A DNA stretch of 64,000 bases from Thalassobaculum_A sp040219615. GTDB lineage: Bacteria > Pseudomonadota > Alphaproteobacteria > Thalassobaculales > Thalassobaculaceae. Below, one piece after another: positions 15,143 to 23,238 of the stretch. A program made the translations under genes and the position numbers. Within the stretch, counting starts at the first letter, position 1. Each line of letters starts with the position of its first letter. The notes beneath the pieces are model-generated. The model made no database searches. It was not told the origin of the DNA and worked only from the letters and a program-made list of their open reading frames with translations. The stretch covers positions 1-64,000 of the forward strand of contig NZ_JAVJSE010000002.1 of the NCBI RefSeq assembly GCF_040219615.1, given 5' to 3'.

Positions 15143-17665
15143 ATGGCACGCACCCCGCCGACACCGGACAGGTTGGGTCCCTTCCGCTCGAAGCGGACGT
15201 TCGACCGCACCCCCGAGCCGAGCGGCGGCAAGCCGCGGCGTGGCCGAGGCCACCTGTACACGATCCAGAAGCACGACGCCCGCCGGCTGCACTACGACCT
15301 GCGCCTGGAACTGGACGGCGTGCTGAAGAGCTGGGCGATCACCCGGGGGCCGAGCCTGAACCCGTCGGACAAGCGGCTGGCGGTCCGCACCGAGGACCAT
15401 CCGGTGGAGTATGCGACCTTCGAAGGCCGGATTCCCGAGGGCAACTACGGCGCCGGCACCGTGCTGCTGTGGGACCGTGGCGACTGGAGGCCGGTCGGCG
15501 ACCCGCACGAGGGTCTCGACAAGGGCAAGCTGGTGTTCGAGTTGCACGGCTACCGCCTGCGCGGCCGCTGGGCGCTGGTCCGGTTCAAGGGCAAGGGCAA
15601 GGGCAAGGCGTCCGGGAAGCGCGAGAACTGGCTGCTGATCAAGGAGCTCGACGACGAGGTCGACCGCGAGCGCGACGTGACCGCGGACAGCACGACCAGC
15701 GTGGCCTCCGGCCGCAGCCTGAAGCAGGTCGCCCGCGGCCCCGCGGGGAAGCCGTCGAAGCGCAAGTCCGCAAAGCGGGGCTCCGCCCGGCCGAACTTCG
15801 TCGAGCCGGCCCTGGCGACCCTGGTGGACGAGGCGCCGGCGGGTGCCGGCTGGCTGTACGAGGTGAAGTTCGACGGCTACCGGGCCCTGTCCGCGGTGTC
15901 CGGCGGCGACATCGCGATCTACACCCGCAGCGGCCTGGACTGGACCGACCGTTACCCGGCGATCGTCACCGCGCTCGCCGGGCTGGATCTGGACGGCGCC
16001 CTGCTCGACGGCGAGATCGTCGCGACGGACGACGCGGGCCGGACCGACTTCTCCGCCCTGCACCGGGCGCTCGAGCGCGGCGGCAGGGCCGATCTGTCCT
16101 ACTTCGTCTTCGACCTGCTGGCGGAAGGCGGCGAGAGCCTGCGCGACCGGCCGCTGGTCGAGCGCAAGGAGCGGCTGCAGGCCCTGCTCGGCGACGCCGG
16201 GAGGCACGGGCCAGTGTACTTCACCGACCATGTCGACGGCGACCCGGCCCCGATGCTGGAGAAGCTCTGCGACAGCGGGTTCGAAGGCATCATCGCCAAG
16301 CGCGCCGACGCCCGATACCGCTCCGGCCGCGGCCGCTCCTGGCTCAAGCTCAAATGCGGCCGCGACCAGGAGTTCGTGGTCGTGGGCTGGTCGCCGTCCG
16401 GCAAGAGCCGGCCGTTCGCGTCGCTGCTGCTCGCCACCCGCGACGGCGACGACCTGCTGTACGCCGGCCGCGTCGGCACCGGATTCTCTCACGCCGAGCT
16501 CGACGCCATCGCCAAGCGGCTGCACAGGCTCGCCCGCAGGACCAGCCCGGTCCGGGGCGAGGTGCCGTCGTCCGTGCGGCGGGACGCCCGCTGGGTGACC
16601 CCGGAACTGGTCGCGCAGGTCGAATTCGCCGAGTTCACCGCCGACGGCCTGGTGCGGCACGGCCGGTTCAAGGGACTCCGCGAGGACAAGCCGGCCAGGA
16701 GCGTGCGGCGCGAGCGGCCGGCAAAGGCCAGGGAGGCCGGGATGAGCAGCAGGTCGGCAAAGGACGACGACCAGGAAGCCTCCATCGGCGGCGTTCGCCT
16801 CAGCCACCCGGACAGGGTGCTGTTTCCGGGCCAGGGCATCACCAAGCGCGAGCTCGCCCGGTACCTCCAGTCGGTCGCCGGCCGGATGCTGCCCTATGTC
16901 GCCGACCGCCTGGTCAGCCTGGTCCGCTGCCCGCAGGGGCGCGCCAGGCAGTGCTTCTTCCAGCGCCACGACGGCGCCGGACTGCCGAGCCGGTTCAAGC
17001 GGCTACCGGTCAAGGGCAAGGACGGCTCGGAAGAGAACTACGTCTACCTGACCGAGACGAAGGCGCTGGTCGAGGCCGCCCAGATGGGCGTGCTGGAACT
17101 GCACGTCTGGGGCTCCCGGATCGACGACCTGGAGCAGCCGGACCGTATCGTCTTCGACCTCGACCCCGACGAGTCGGTGAAGTTCGCCGCGGTGAAGGAA
17201 GCGGCCGGCACCATGCGCGAGGCGCTGGATGCGCTCGGGCTGCGGAGCTTCCCGTTGCTGACCGGCGGCAAGGGCATCCACGTGGTGGTTCCGATCACGC
17301 GCCGGCACGGCTGGACGATCGCAAAGGCGTTCGCCAGGGCGCTCGCCCAGCGATTCGCGGAGGACGACCCCGACCGCTATGTCGCGACGATGAGCAAGGC
17401 CCGCCGCAGGGGCCGGATCTTCATCGACTATTTCCGCAACGACCGCACCGCGACCGCGATCGCCCCCTACTCGCCCCGCGCCCGCGAGGGCGCGCCGGTC
17501 GCCTGGCCGGTCGCCTGGGACGATATCGCCGGCATCGAGGCCGCGAACGCCTTCAGCGTCAGGAACGCCGATCCCGAGGCGCCCGACCCCTGGGACGGCT
17601 ACCGGGAGGTTCGCCAGAGCCTGAAGGCCGCCAGCCTGCGGGCGCTCGGGGTCGAGCCCGAGTGA
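15143..17665 (+). CDS. ligD: DNA ligase D (NHEJ multifunctional ligase)
   Basis: This 840-residue protein has the three LigD activities in the order phosphoesterase - ligase - polymerase. Residues about 30-150 hold the 3'-phosphoesterase with HDARRLHYDLRLELDG. The ATP-dependent ligase has its nucleotidylated Lys242 in KFDGYR (about 205-520). The C-terminal primase-like polymerase (about 547-830) carries VFDLDPD near residue 670. It repairs double-strand breaks with Ku; no ku gene is in this window, though ku is usually adjacent. Lys-rich linkers (GKGKGKASGK near 150-160) connect domains. It converges with the UvrD-type helicase gene. Confidence 0.97.
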   Translation: MARTPPTPDRLGPFRSKRTFDRTPEPSGGKPRRGRGHLYTIQKHDARRLHYDLRLELDGVLKSWAITRGPSLNPSDKRLAVRTEDHPVEYATFEGRIPEGNYGAGTVLLWDRGDWRPVGDPHEGLDKGKLVFELHGYRLRGRWALVRFKGKGKGKASGKRENWLLIKELDDEVDRERDVTADSTTSVASGRSLKQVARGPAGKPSKRKSAKRGSARPNFVEPALATLVDEAPAGAGWLYEVKFDGYRALSAVSGGDIAIYTRSGLDWTDRYPAIVTALAGLDLDGALLDGEIVATDDAGRTDFSALHRALERGGRADLSYFVFDLLAEGGESLRDRPLVERKERLQALLGDAGRHGPVYFTDHVDGDPAPMLEKLCDSGFEGIIAKRADARYRSGRGRSWLKLKCGRDQEFVVVGWSPSGKSRPFASLLLATRDGDDLLYAGRVGTGFSHAELDAIAKRLHRLARRTSPVRGEVPSSVRRDARWVTPELVAQVEFAEFTADGLVRHGRFKGLREDKPARSVRRERPAKAREAGMSSRSAKDDDQEASIGGVRLSHPDRVLFPGQGITKRELARYLQSVAGRMLPYVADRLVSLVRCPQGRARQCFFQRHDGAGLPSRFKRLPVKGKDGSEENYVYLTETKALVEAAQMGVLELHVWGSRIDDLEQPDRIVFDLDPDESVKFAAVKEAAGTMREALDALGLRSFPLLTGGKGIHVVVPITRRHGWTIAKAFARALAQRFAEDDPDRYVATMSKARRRGRIFIDYFRNDRTATAIAPYSPRAREGAPVAWPVAWDDIAGIEAANAFSVRNADPEAPDPWDGYREVRQSLKAASLRALGVEPE

Positions 17666-17680
17666 GCTTCCCGGTGCCGC

Positions 17681-19771
17681 TCAGCGCCACATCCCGCGCA
17701 CCCGCGCACCGACGTCGACCCTGATGTTGCGCGACGGCCCGCGGCCGGCCGCGAAGCCGGGCGCCGACGGCCAGGTCGTCCCCTCGAACAGTCCCAGCAT
17801 CGACTTCGGGATGAACCGGGTGCGCGAGGCGTAGACGTGGCGGTCGCCGCGCGGGTTCTGGTTGTGGGTGAAGAACCGGTGCGGCACCACCAGGTGCAGG
17901 TCGTCCCTGGCCCGGGTCATCGCGACGTACAGCAGCCGCCGCTCCTCCTCGACCTCGGTGCTGCTGCCGGTGCCGAGGTCGGACGGCAGGCAGCCGTCGA
18001 CGGCGTTGAGCACGAACACCGACTTCCACTCCTGGCCCTTGGCCGAGTGGATGGTCGACAGGATCAGGTAGTCCTCGTCCAGCAGCGGCACCCCGGCCTG
18101 GTCGCTGGTGGCGTCCGGCGGATCCAGCGTCAGCTCGGTCAGGAACCGCTCGCGCGAGGCGTAGCCGGCGGCGATCTGCTCGAGCTGGACCAGGTCGGCG
18201 TGGCGCACCAGGGCGTCCTCGTGGATGCGCTCCAGATGCGGCTCGTACCAGCGCCGGGCCCGCTCCAGCTCGGCCGGCCAGCCGGCCCGGCCCGCCCGCA
18301 GGTCGGCCAGCACCGACAGCAGGTCCGGCCAGGCGTCGCCGGCGCGCGCCGGTGCCGGCGCCGAGGCGGCGGCGGCGATCGGGTCGAGGGCGCCCGCCAT
18401 GTGGTCGAGCACCCGCTGCGCCGAGGCCGGGCCGACCCCCGGCATCAGCTGCAGCACCCGGAAGCCGGCCACCCGGTCGCGCGGATTCTCGACGAACCGC
18501 AGCAGCGCCAGCAGGTCCTTCACATGGGCGGCGTCCAGGAACTTCAGGCCGCCGAACTTCACGAACGGGATGTTGCGGCGGGTCAGCTCGACCTCCAGCG
18601 GCCCGCTGTGGCTGGACGTCCGGAACAGCACCGCCTGCTGCTTCAGCAGGTGGCCGTGCTCGCGGTTCTCCAGCACCGTCTCGACCACGTAGCGCGCCTG
18701 GTCGGCCTCGTCGCGCACGCTGACCAGGCGCGGCCGGTCGGCCGACTCGCGGTCGGTCCACAGGTTCTTGGTGAAGCGCTCGGCCGCGAGGCCGATCACC
18801 GCGTTGGCGGCCTCCAGGATCGGCCGGGTCGAGCGGTAGTTGCGGTCCAGGGTGACGATTTCGGCCGGCGGGTCGAAATGCCCGGGGAAGTCGAGGATGT
18901 TGCGCACTGTGGCGGCCCGGAACGCGTAGATCGACTGGGCGTCGTCGCCGACCACCGTCAGCCCGCTGCCGTCCGGGCGCAGCGCCAGCAGGATGTCGGC
19001 CTGCAGGCGGTTGGTGTCCTGGTACTCGTCGACCATGACGTGGTCGAAGCGGCCGCCGATCTCGGCCGCCAGCTCCGGCTCGGCCATGGCCTGGGCCCAG
19101 TAGAGCAGCAGGTCGTCGTAATCGAGGACGTGCTGGCTCTGCTTGGCGTCGACATAGCCGGCGAACAGGCCCTTCAGTTCGGCCGCCCACTCGGCGCACC
19201 ACGGGAACGCCGCCTCAAGCACCTCCTCGAGCGGTGCCCCCGAGTTGACGCAGCGCGAGTAGATCGCCAGGCAGGTCGCCTTGGCCGGGAACCGGTTCGC
19301 GGTCTTCGAGAAGCCGAGCTCGTGGCGCACCAGGTTCAGCAGGTCGGCGGAATCCTCGCGGTCGTGGATGCTGAACTCGGCGTCGAGGCCGAGCTGGAAG
19401 GCGTGCTCGCGCAGCAGCCGGGCGCCGACCGCGTGAAAGGTGCCGGCCCAGCTCAGCCCGCCGGCCAGCACCCGGCCGGTCTCGCCCATGCCCTGGCGGG
19501 CGATCCGCTCGACCCGGCCGGTCATCTCCGCCGCCGCCCGGCGCGAGAAGGTCATCAGCAGGATGCGCTGCGGGTCGGCGCCGTTGGCGATCAGATGCGC
19601 GACCCGGTGGGCCAGCGTCTTGGTCTTGCCCGACCCGGCCCCGGCGATCACCAGCAGCGGCCGCCCCGGCGAGGCGTCGCCGTCACGCACCCCATGCTCG
19701 ACCGCCCGGCGCTGCTCGGGATTCAGGTCGTCGCCGGGGACGGCGGGCGGCGGGGCGAAAGCGACGGACAT
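17681..19771 (-). CDS. UvrD/PcrA-type ATP-dependent DNA helicase
   Basis: This 696-residue SF1 helicase has Walker A GAGSGKT at 44-50, motif II DEYQDTN near 245, LDRNYRST (motif IV region), STIHSAKGQEW (V) and LLYVAMTRARDDLHL (VI), all intact. It translocates 3' to 5' and unwinds DNA in repair or fork rescue. I set the start at ATG 19771 because the conserved domain begins within 20 residues; upstream sequence in frame is not conserved. The usual alphaproteobacterial UvrD has a longer C-terminal tail, so this is probably a second, shorter UvrD-like helicase. It converges with ligD. Confidence 0.93.
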   Translation of the reverse strand: MSVAFAPPPAVPGDDLNPEQRRAVEHGVRDGDASPGRPLLVIAGAGSGKTKTLAHRVAHLIANGADPQRILLMTFSRRAAAEMTGRVERIARQGMGETGRVLAGGLSWAGTFHAVGARLLREHAFQLGLDAEFSIHDREDSADLLNLVRHELGFSKTANRFPAKATCLAIYSRCVNSGAPLEEVLEAAFPWCAEWAAELKGLFAGYVDAKQSQHVLDYDDLLLYWAQAMAEPELAAEIGGRFDHVMVDEYQDTNRLQADILLALRPDGSGLTVVGDDAQSIYAFRAATVRNILDFPGHFDPPAEIVTLDRNYRSTRPILEAANAVIGLAAERFTKNLWTDRESADRPRLVSVRDEADQARYVVETVLENREHGHLLKQQAVLFRTSSHSGPLEVELTRRNIPFVKFGGLKFLDAAHVKDLLALLRFVENPRDRVAGFRVLQLMPGVGPASAQRVLDHMAGALDPIAAAASAPAPARAGDAWPDLLSVLADLRAGRAGWPAELERARRWYEPHLERIHEDALVRHADLVQLEQIAAGYASRERFLTELTLDPPDATSDQAGVPLLDEDYLILSTIHSAKGQEWKSVFVLNAVDGCLPSDLGTGSSTEVEEERRLLYVAMTRARDDLHLVVPHRFFTHNQNPRGDRHVYASRTRFIPKSMLGLFEGTTWPSAPGFAAGRGPSRNIRVDVGARVRGMWR

Positions 19772-19805
19772 GGGCGACCGACCGGCGGCGGATGGTCGGA
19801 CCACT

Positions 19806-19817
19806 GAATCATGATTC
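19806..19817. repeat. Perfect 12-base palindrome upstream of the helicase gene
   Basis: GAATCATGATTC is a perfect palindrome 35 bases before the helicase start codon, in the 91-base gap after the ABC transporter gene. It is not a LexA-type site of the alphaproteobacterial form GTTC-N7-GTTC. It may be a regulator site or chance. Confidence 0.3.
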
Positions 19818-19862
19818 CCGTTTTGTTCGCAATGCCCGTGTCTGTCGGAGGGTCGCCCGCGC

Positions 19863-21659
19863 TCACGATGCCGCCCTCTCCGCGCTCGGAATCTCGACCA
19901 GTTCCATCGCCTGGCATTGCGGCGGCGCCGCGGCCGTGCTGCGCCCGACCGCCAGCACGGCGGCATCCGCCAGCTCGTGCTGGAAAACCGTCATGAGCTC
20001 GGCCCGGCGGGTGCCTTCCAGGGCGTTCAGGGGATTGTCCAGGAACACCCACAGCGGCCGCTGCAACAGCAGCCGCGAGAACGCCAGGGCCTGCTGCTCC
20101 TCGACGGCGAGTTCCCGGTCCCAGCGCCGCTCCTCGTCGAGATGACGCACCAGGTGGGCCAGCCCGACCCGGTCGAGCGCCGCCTTTACGTCGGAATCGG
20201 AGTATCCCTCGGGTGCCCGCGGGTAGGCGATCGCCTTGCGCAGGGTCCCGATCGGCAGGTACGGGCGCTGCGGCAGGAACACCGTCCGGTCCGCCGGCGG
20301 CAGCAGCACCCGGCCGCTCCCCCAGGGCCACAGGCCGGCGATCGCCCTGAACAGCATCGACTTGCCGCGGCCCGGCCCGCCGGTGATCAGCACGCGGTCG
20401 CCGGGGGCGAGCTCGAACCGGCCGTCGGCCAGCCCGACCTGCTTGTCCGGCAACGCGACCACGAGATCTTCCAGCGCCAGGCGACCGTCGGGATGCGCCT
20501 GGTAGACGATGTGGCCGGCCGCCACCCCCATCGGCTCCAGGTCCGGCAGGGCCAGCCGAAGCGACATGACGCGCAGCAGCGTCGCCCGCCAGTCGGCGAT
20601 CGCGGCAAAATTGTCGACGAACCACCGCAACGACTGCTGCACCTGGAAGAACGCACCGGTGACCATCATCAGTTCGCCGAAGGTCAGGGTTCCGCCGAAG
20701 TAGCCCGGTGCCGCGACCACGATCGGCACGACCAGCGCCAGCCAGCCATAGCCGGCGGTGACCCAGGTCAGGTTCGCCAGGCCGCGGGCGATCTGGCGCT
20801 GGATGGCGAGCACGCGGCCGAGCGAGGTGCCGAGTTGGTTGCGGGTATCGACCTCGCCGTCGTTGAGCCCGATCGCCTCGGCCGCCTCGTTGGTGTGCAC
20901 GAGCGAGAACCGGAAGTCCGCCTCCCGGGCGTAATGCTCGGCGTTCAGCGGGACCAGCGGCTTGCCGACCCGCCAGGTCGCCCAGGACCCGGCGGCCGCG
21001 TAGGCGACCGCGCACCAGACCATGTAGCCCGGCACCTCGAGCCGATAGCCGTCATAGACCAGCGTCACATGCTCCGACAGCACCCACAGCACGCCGACGA
21101 AGCTGACCAGCAGGAGGGTGGCCTGCAGGAGGCCGATGCCGAGATCGCCGCACAGATCGCAGAGGTGCCGGGCGTCCTCCTGGATCCGCTGGTCCGGATT
21201 GTGGCCGACATCGCCGGCCCAGCCGAGCTGGTAGGCCCGGCGGGGCTGCATCCAGGCCGACAGCAGATCGGTCGTGACGGCGTCCCGCAGGCCGATCTTC
21301 AGGGTCGCGCCCAGCCAGGTCTGCGCCACCTGGAGGGTCAGCAGCCCGGCGATGATGGTGACGAACACCCCGAGCTGGACCAGCAGGGCGTCGAAATGCC
21401 GCTGCTCCAGCGCGTCGTAGAAGTCGCGCTGCCATTCGTTCAGCCGGATCTGCCCGAAGGTGGTGGCGGCGATCACCAGGGTGACCGCGGCGACCAGGAC
21501 GTAGACCTTCCGGCTGTTCGGCGCCCGGGCCACGGCGCCGAGGAACGCCCGGACATGGCGGCGAAGCTCGCCAATCCGCAGCCGCCCGGCCGGCGGACCG
21601 GCTTCCGACGGTTCCGGGTTCCGCGGGTCGGGCGTGTCTCCGGCCGCCGTCGTCTTCAT
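19863..21659 (-). CDS. SbmA/BacA/YddA-like ABC transporter, permease-ATPase fusion
   Basis: This 598-residue protein fuses an ABC_membrane_2-type transmembrane domain (about 30-370, with VLVAAVTLVIAATTFGQIRL and NEWQRDFYDALEQRHF, typical of the family) to an ATPase domain. The Walker A GGPGRGKS (near 425) is intact. The signature region reads AVEEQQALAF instead of SxGEQQ, the residue after the Walker B aspartate is Asn (VFLDN) instead of Glu, and the H-loop histidine appears absent (AVGRSTAAAPP). ATP hydrolysis may therefore be impaired. Relatives take up or export peptides and cobalamin-like compounds. Start: ATG 21659, preferred over GTG 21680. Confidence 0.88.
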   Translation of the reverse strand: MKTTAAGDTPDPRNPEPSEAGPPAGRLRIGELRRHVRAFLGAVARAPNSRKVYVLVAAVTLVIAATTFGQIRLNEWQRDFYDALEQRHFDALLVQLGVFVTIIAGLLTLQVAQTWLGATLKIGLRDAVTTDLLSAWMQPRRAYQLGWAGDVGHNPDQRIQEDARHLCDLCGDLGIGLLQATLLLVSFVGVLWVLSEHVTLVYDGYRLEVPGYMVWCAVAYAAAGSWATWRVGKPLVPLNAEHYAREADFRFSLVHTNEAAEAIGLNDGEVDTRNQLGTSLGRVLAIQRQIARGLANLTWVTAGYGWLALVVPIVVAAPGYFGGTLTFGELMMVTGAFFQVQQSLRWFVDNFAAIADWRATLLRVMSLRLALPDLEPMGVAAGHIVYQAHPDGRLALEDLVVALPDKQVGLADGRFELAPGDRVLITGGPGRGKSMLFRAIAGLWPWGSGRVLLPPADRTVFLPQRPYLPIGTLRKAIAYPRAPEGYSDSDVKAALDRVGLAHLVRHLDEERRWDRELAVEEQQALAFSRLLLQRPLWVFLDNPLNALEGTRRAELMTVFQHELADAAVLAVGRSTAAAPPQCQAMELVEIPSAERAAS

Positions 21660-21787
21660 GGATCCCCAGGGCACGGGCACCGGCCTTCGATCGCCGGCAC
21701 CGAACGCTCTCGACTATACCTTACATCGCCCGGCAGGGGGTCTCCCGGGGCGACGCGAGCCGTGGCGATGAACGGACTGGAGGGAAA

Positions 21788-21863
21788 TGGTGCCCAGGGG
21801 CGGATTCGAACCACCGACACGCGGATTTTCAGTCCACTGCTCTACCAGCTGAGCTACCTGGGC
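21788..21863 (-). tRNA. tRNA-Phe (GAA)
   Basis: The minus strand gives a complete cloverleaf: acceptor GCCCAGG pairing with CCTGGGC, D-loop AGCTCAGCTGGTAGAGC, anticodon loop CTGAAAA (anticodon GAA) and T-loop GGTTCGAATCC. The CCA end is encoded (21790-21788). It stands alone between the ABC transporter and the TPR-oxygenase gene. Confidence 0.97.
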
Positions 21864-22015
21864 GGTGCCGAAGGCACGGCGCGCTGTATAGCCGCCGGCG
21901 CCGGGGCTGTCCAGCGTCGAAAACCGGATCGGCGCCGGGAAAATCGCCCGCCGGCCGGGGCGCCGCCGCGTGCGGCGTTGATCGTCCCCGGAGGCCCGCC
22001 TAATGTTCCGGGCCC

Positions 22016-23230
22016 ATGCAGATCGCCGATGCACTCCGACTCGCCATCCAGCAGCTCAACGCCGGCCGCGACGCCGAGGCGGCAGCGCTGTGCGGGCAGA
22101 TCCTGGCGGTGCAGCCGCACAATCCGGTCGCCCATGCCCTGTCGGCGCGGGCCGCCCGCCGGGCCGGCGATCCCGGCCGCGCCCGAAGCCACGTCGATGC
22201 CGCCCTGGCCGCCGCCCCCGACTACCTGCCGGCCCGTACCCTGGACGCCCAGCTGGCCGGCGAGGACGCCCCGGTGGCCGTCGCCGAGCGCGCCTACCGC
22301 CGGCTGCTGACCCTGGAGCCGGCGTCCTGGTCGGCCTGGTACGACTACGGCAACCTGCGCCAGGCCCGGGCCGAGGACCCGGCCGGATCGCTCGCCCCCT
22401 ACCGGCGCGCCCTGGCGCTGGCCCCGGCCGAGGACAAGCCGGCCATGAACCTGGCGACCGCCGCCCTCAAGCTCGCCGACTCGAGCGCCGCGCTGGCGGC
22501 CTGCGAGGGCGTGCTGGCGCGCCAGCCGAGCCATATCCGCGCCAACGCGCTGGCCGCCACCTGCCTGTACGACATGGGTCGCACGGCCGAGGCCGACCGG
22601 CTGGTCGGCTGGGGCAGCCTGACCCGCACCTACGAGCTGCCGCTGCCGGCCGGCTACCCCGACCTCGCCGCCTTCAACCGGGCGCTGGCGGCGGCGGTGC
22701 GCGGCCATCCAGGCCGGCGTGACGACTGGGACCCGACCAAGCGGGCGATCCGCGGCGGCGCGCTTGTGACCGACGTGCTGAAGCACGACGACCCGGCGAT
22801 CCGGGCGTTCTCGGCCGCCCTGGCGGTGGTGCTGGACCGCTACGTCAAGGACCTGCCGGACCCGGCCGGCGACCCGGACCATCCGCATCTGCGGGCGATC
22901 CCGTCGGGCTACGCGCTCGACGCCTGGGGCAACATCCTGGGCGACGGCGGCCATCAGAGCGGCCACATCCACAACCTCGGCTGGCTGAGCGGCGTGTACT
23001 ACGTCGAGATGCCGCCGGCGGTGCAGGACGACGACCCCGAGCGCGCCGGCTGGATCGAGTTCAACCGGCCCGGCTACGGCATCCCCGACACCGGGCGCGC
23101 CACGGTGCGCACGCTCAGGCCGGAGGCCGGCGTGCTGGCGCTGTTCCCGTCCTATGTCTGGCACCGCACCGTGCCGTTCGCCGGCGGCGGCGAGCGCATC
23201 AGCATCGCCTTCGACCTGCATCCCCGGTAG
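22016..23230 (+). CDS. TPR-repeat protein with C-terminal 2OG-Fe(II) oxygenase domain
   Basis: This 404-residue protein has tetratricopeptide-like repeats in its N-terminal half (about 1-190, with units such as PVAHALSARAARRAGDPGRA) and a putative 2-oxoglutarate/Fe(II) dioxygenase in the C-terminal half. There, GHIHNLGWLSGVYYVEMP and LFPSYVWHRTVPFAGGGERI give the cupin-core strands, the distal iron histidine and the Arg that should bind 2-oxoglutarate. The TIGR02466-like family is often annotated without known substrate; protein hydroxylation is plausible given the TPR module. It is followed eight bases later by a TPR-methyltransferase. Confidence 0.85.
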   Translation: MQIADALRLAIQQLNAGRDAEAAALCGQILAVQPHNPVAHALSARAARRAGDPGRARSHVDAALAAAPDYLPARTLDAQLAGEDAPVAVAERAYRRLLTLEPASWSAWYDYGNLRQARAEDPAGSLAPYRRALALAPAEDKPAMNLATAALKLADSSAALAACEGVLARQPSHIRANALAATCLYDMGRTAEADRLVGWGSLTRTYELPLPAGYPDLAAFNRALAAAVRGHPGRRDDWDPTKRAIRGGALVTDVLKHDDPAIRAFSAALAVVLDRYVKDLPDPAGDPDHPHLRAIPSGYALDAWGNILGDGGHQSGHIHNLGWLSGVYYVEMPPAVQDDDPERAGWIEFNRPGYGIPDTGRATVRTLRPEAGVLALFPSYVWHRTVPFAGGGERISIAFDLHPR

Positions 23231-23238
23231 AAGGCGGG

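Noticed and set aside
15053..16969. Long minus-strand reading frame opposite ligD
   Set aside because: Low-complexity composition and no motifs; the plus frame encodes the complete LigD domains.
17837..19807. Plus-strand 656-codon frame opposite the helicase gene
   Set aside because: Composition is that of an antisense shadow, and the helicase motifs I to VI are all on the minus strand.
19806..19817. SOS (LexA) control of the helicase via GAATCATGATTC
   Set aside because: The palindrome does not match the alphaproteobacterial LexA box, which has GTTC-type half-sites spaced by seven bases; kept only as an unassigned palindrome.
21714..22034. Minus-strand frame containing VAQLVEQWTENPRVGGSNPP
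   Set aside because: This peptide is the well-known spurious translation of a tRNA gene; the DNA is tRNA-Phe.
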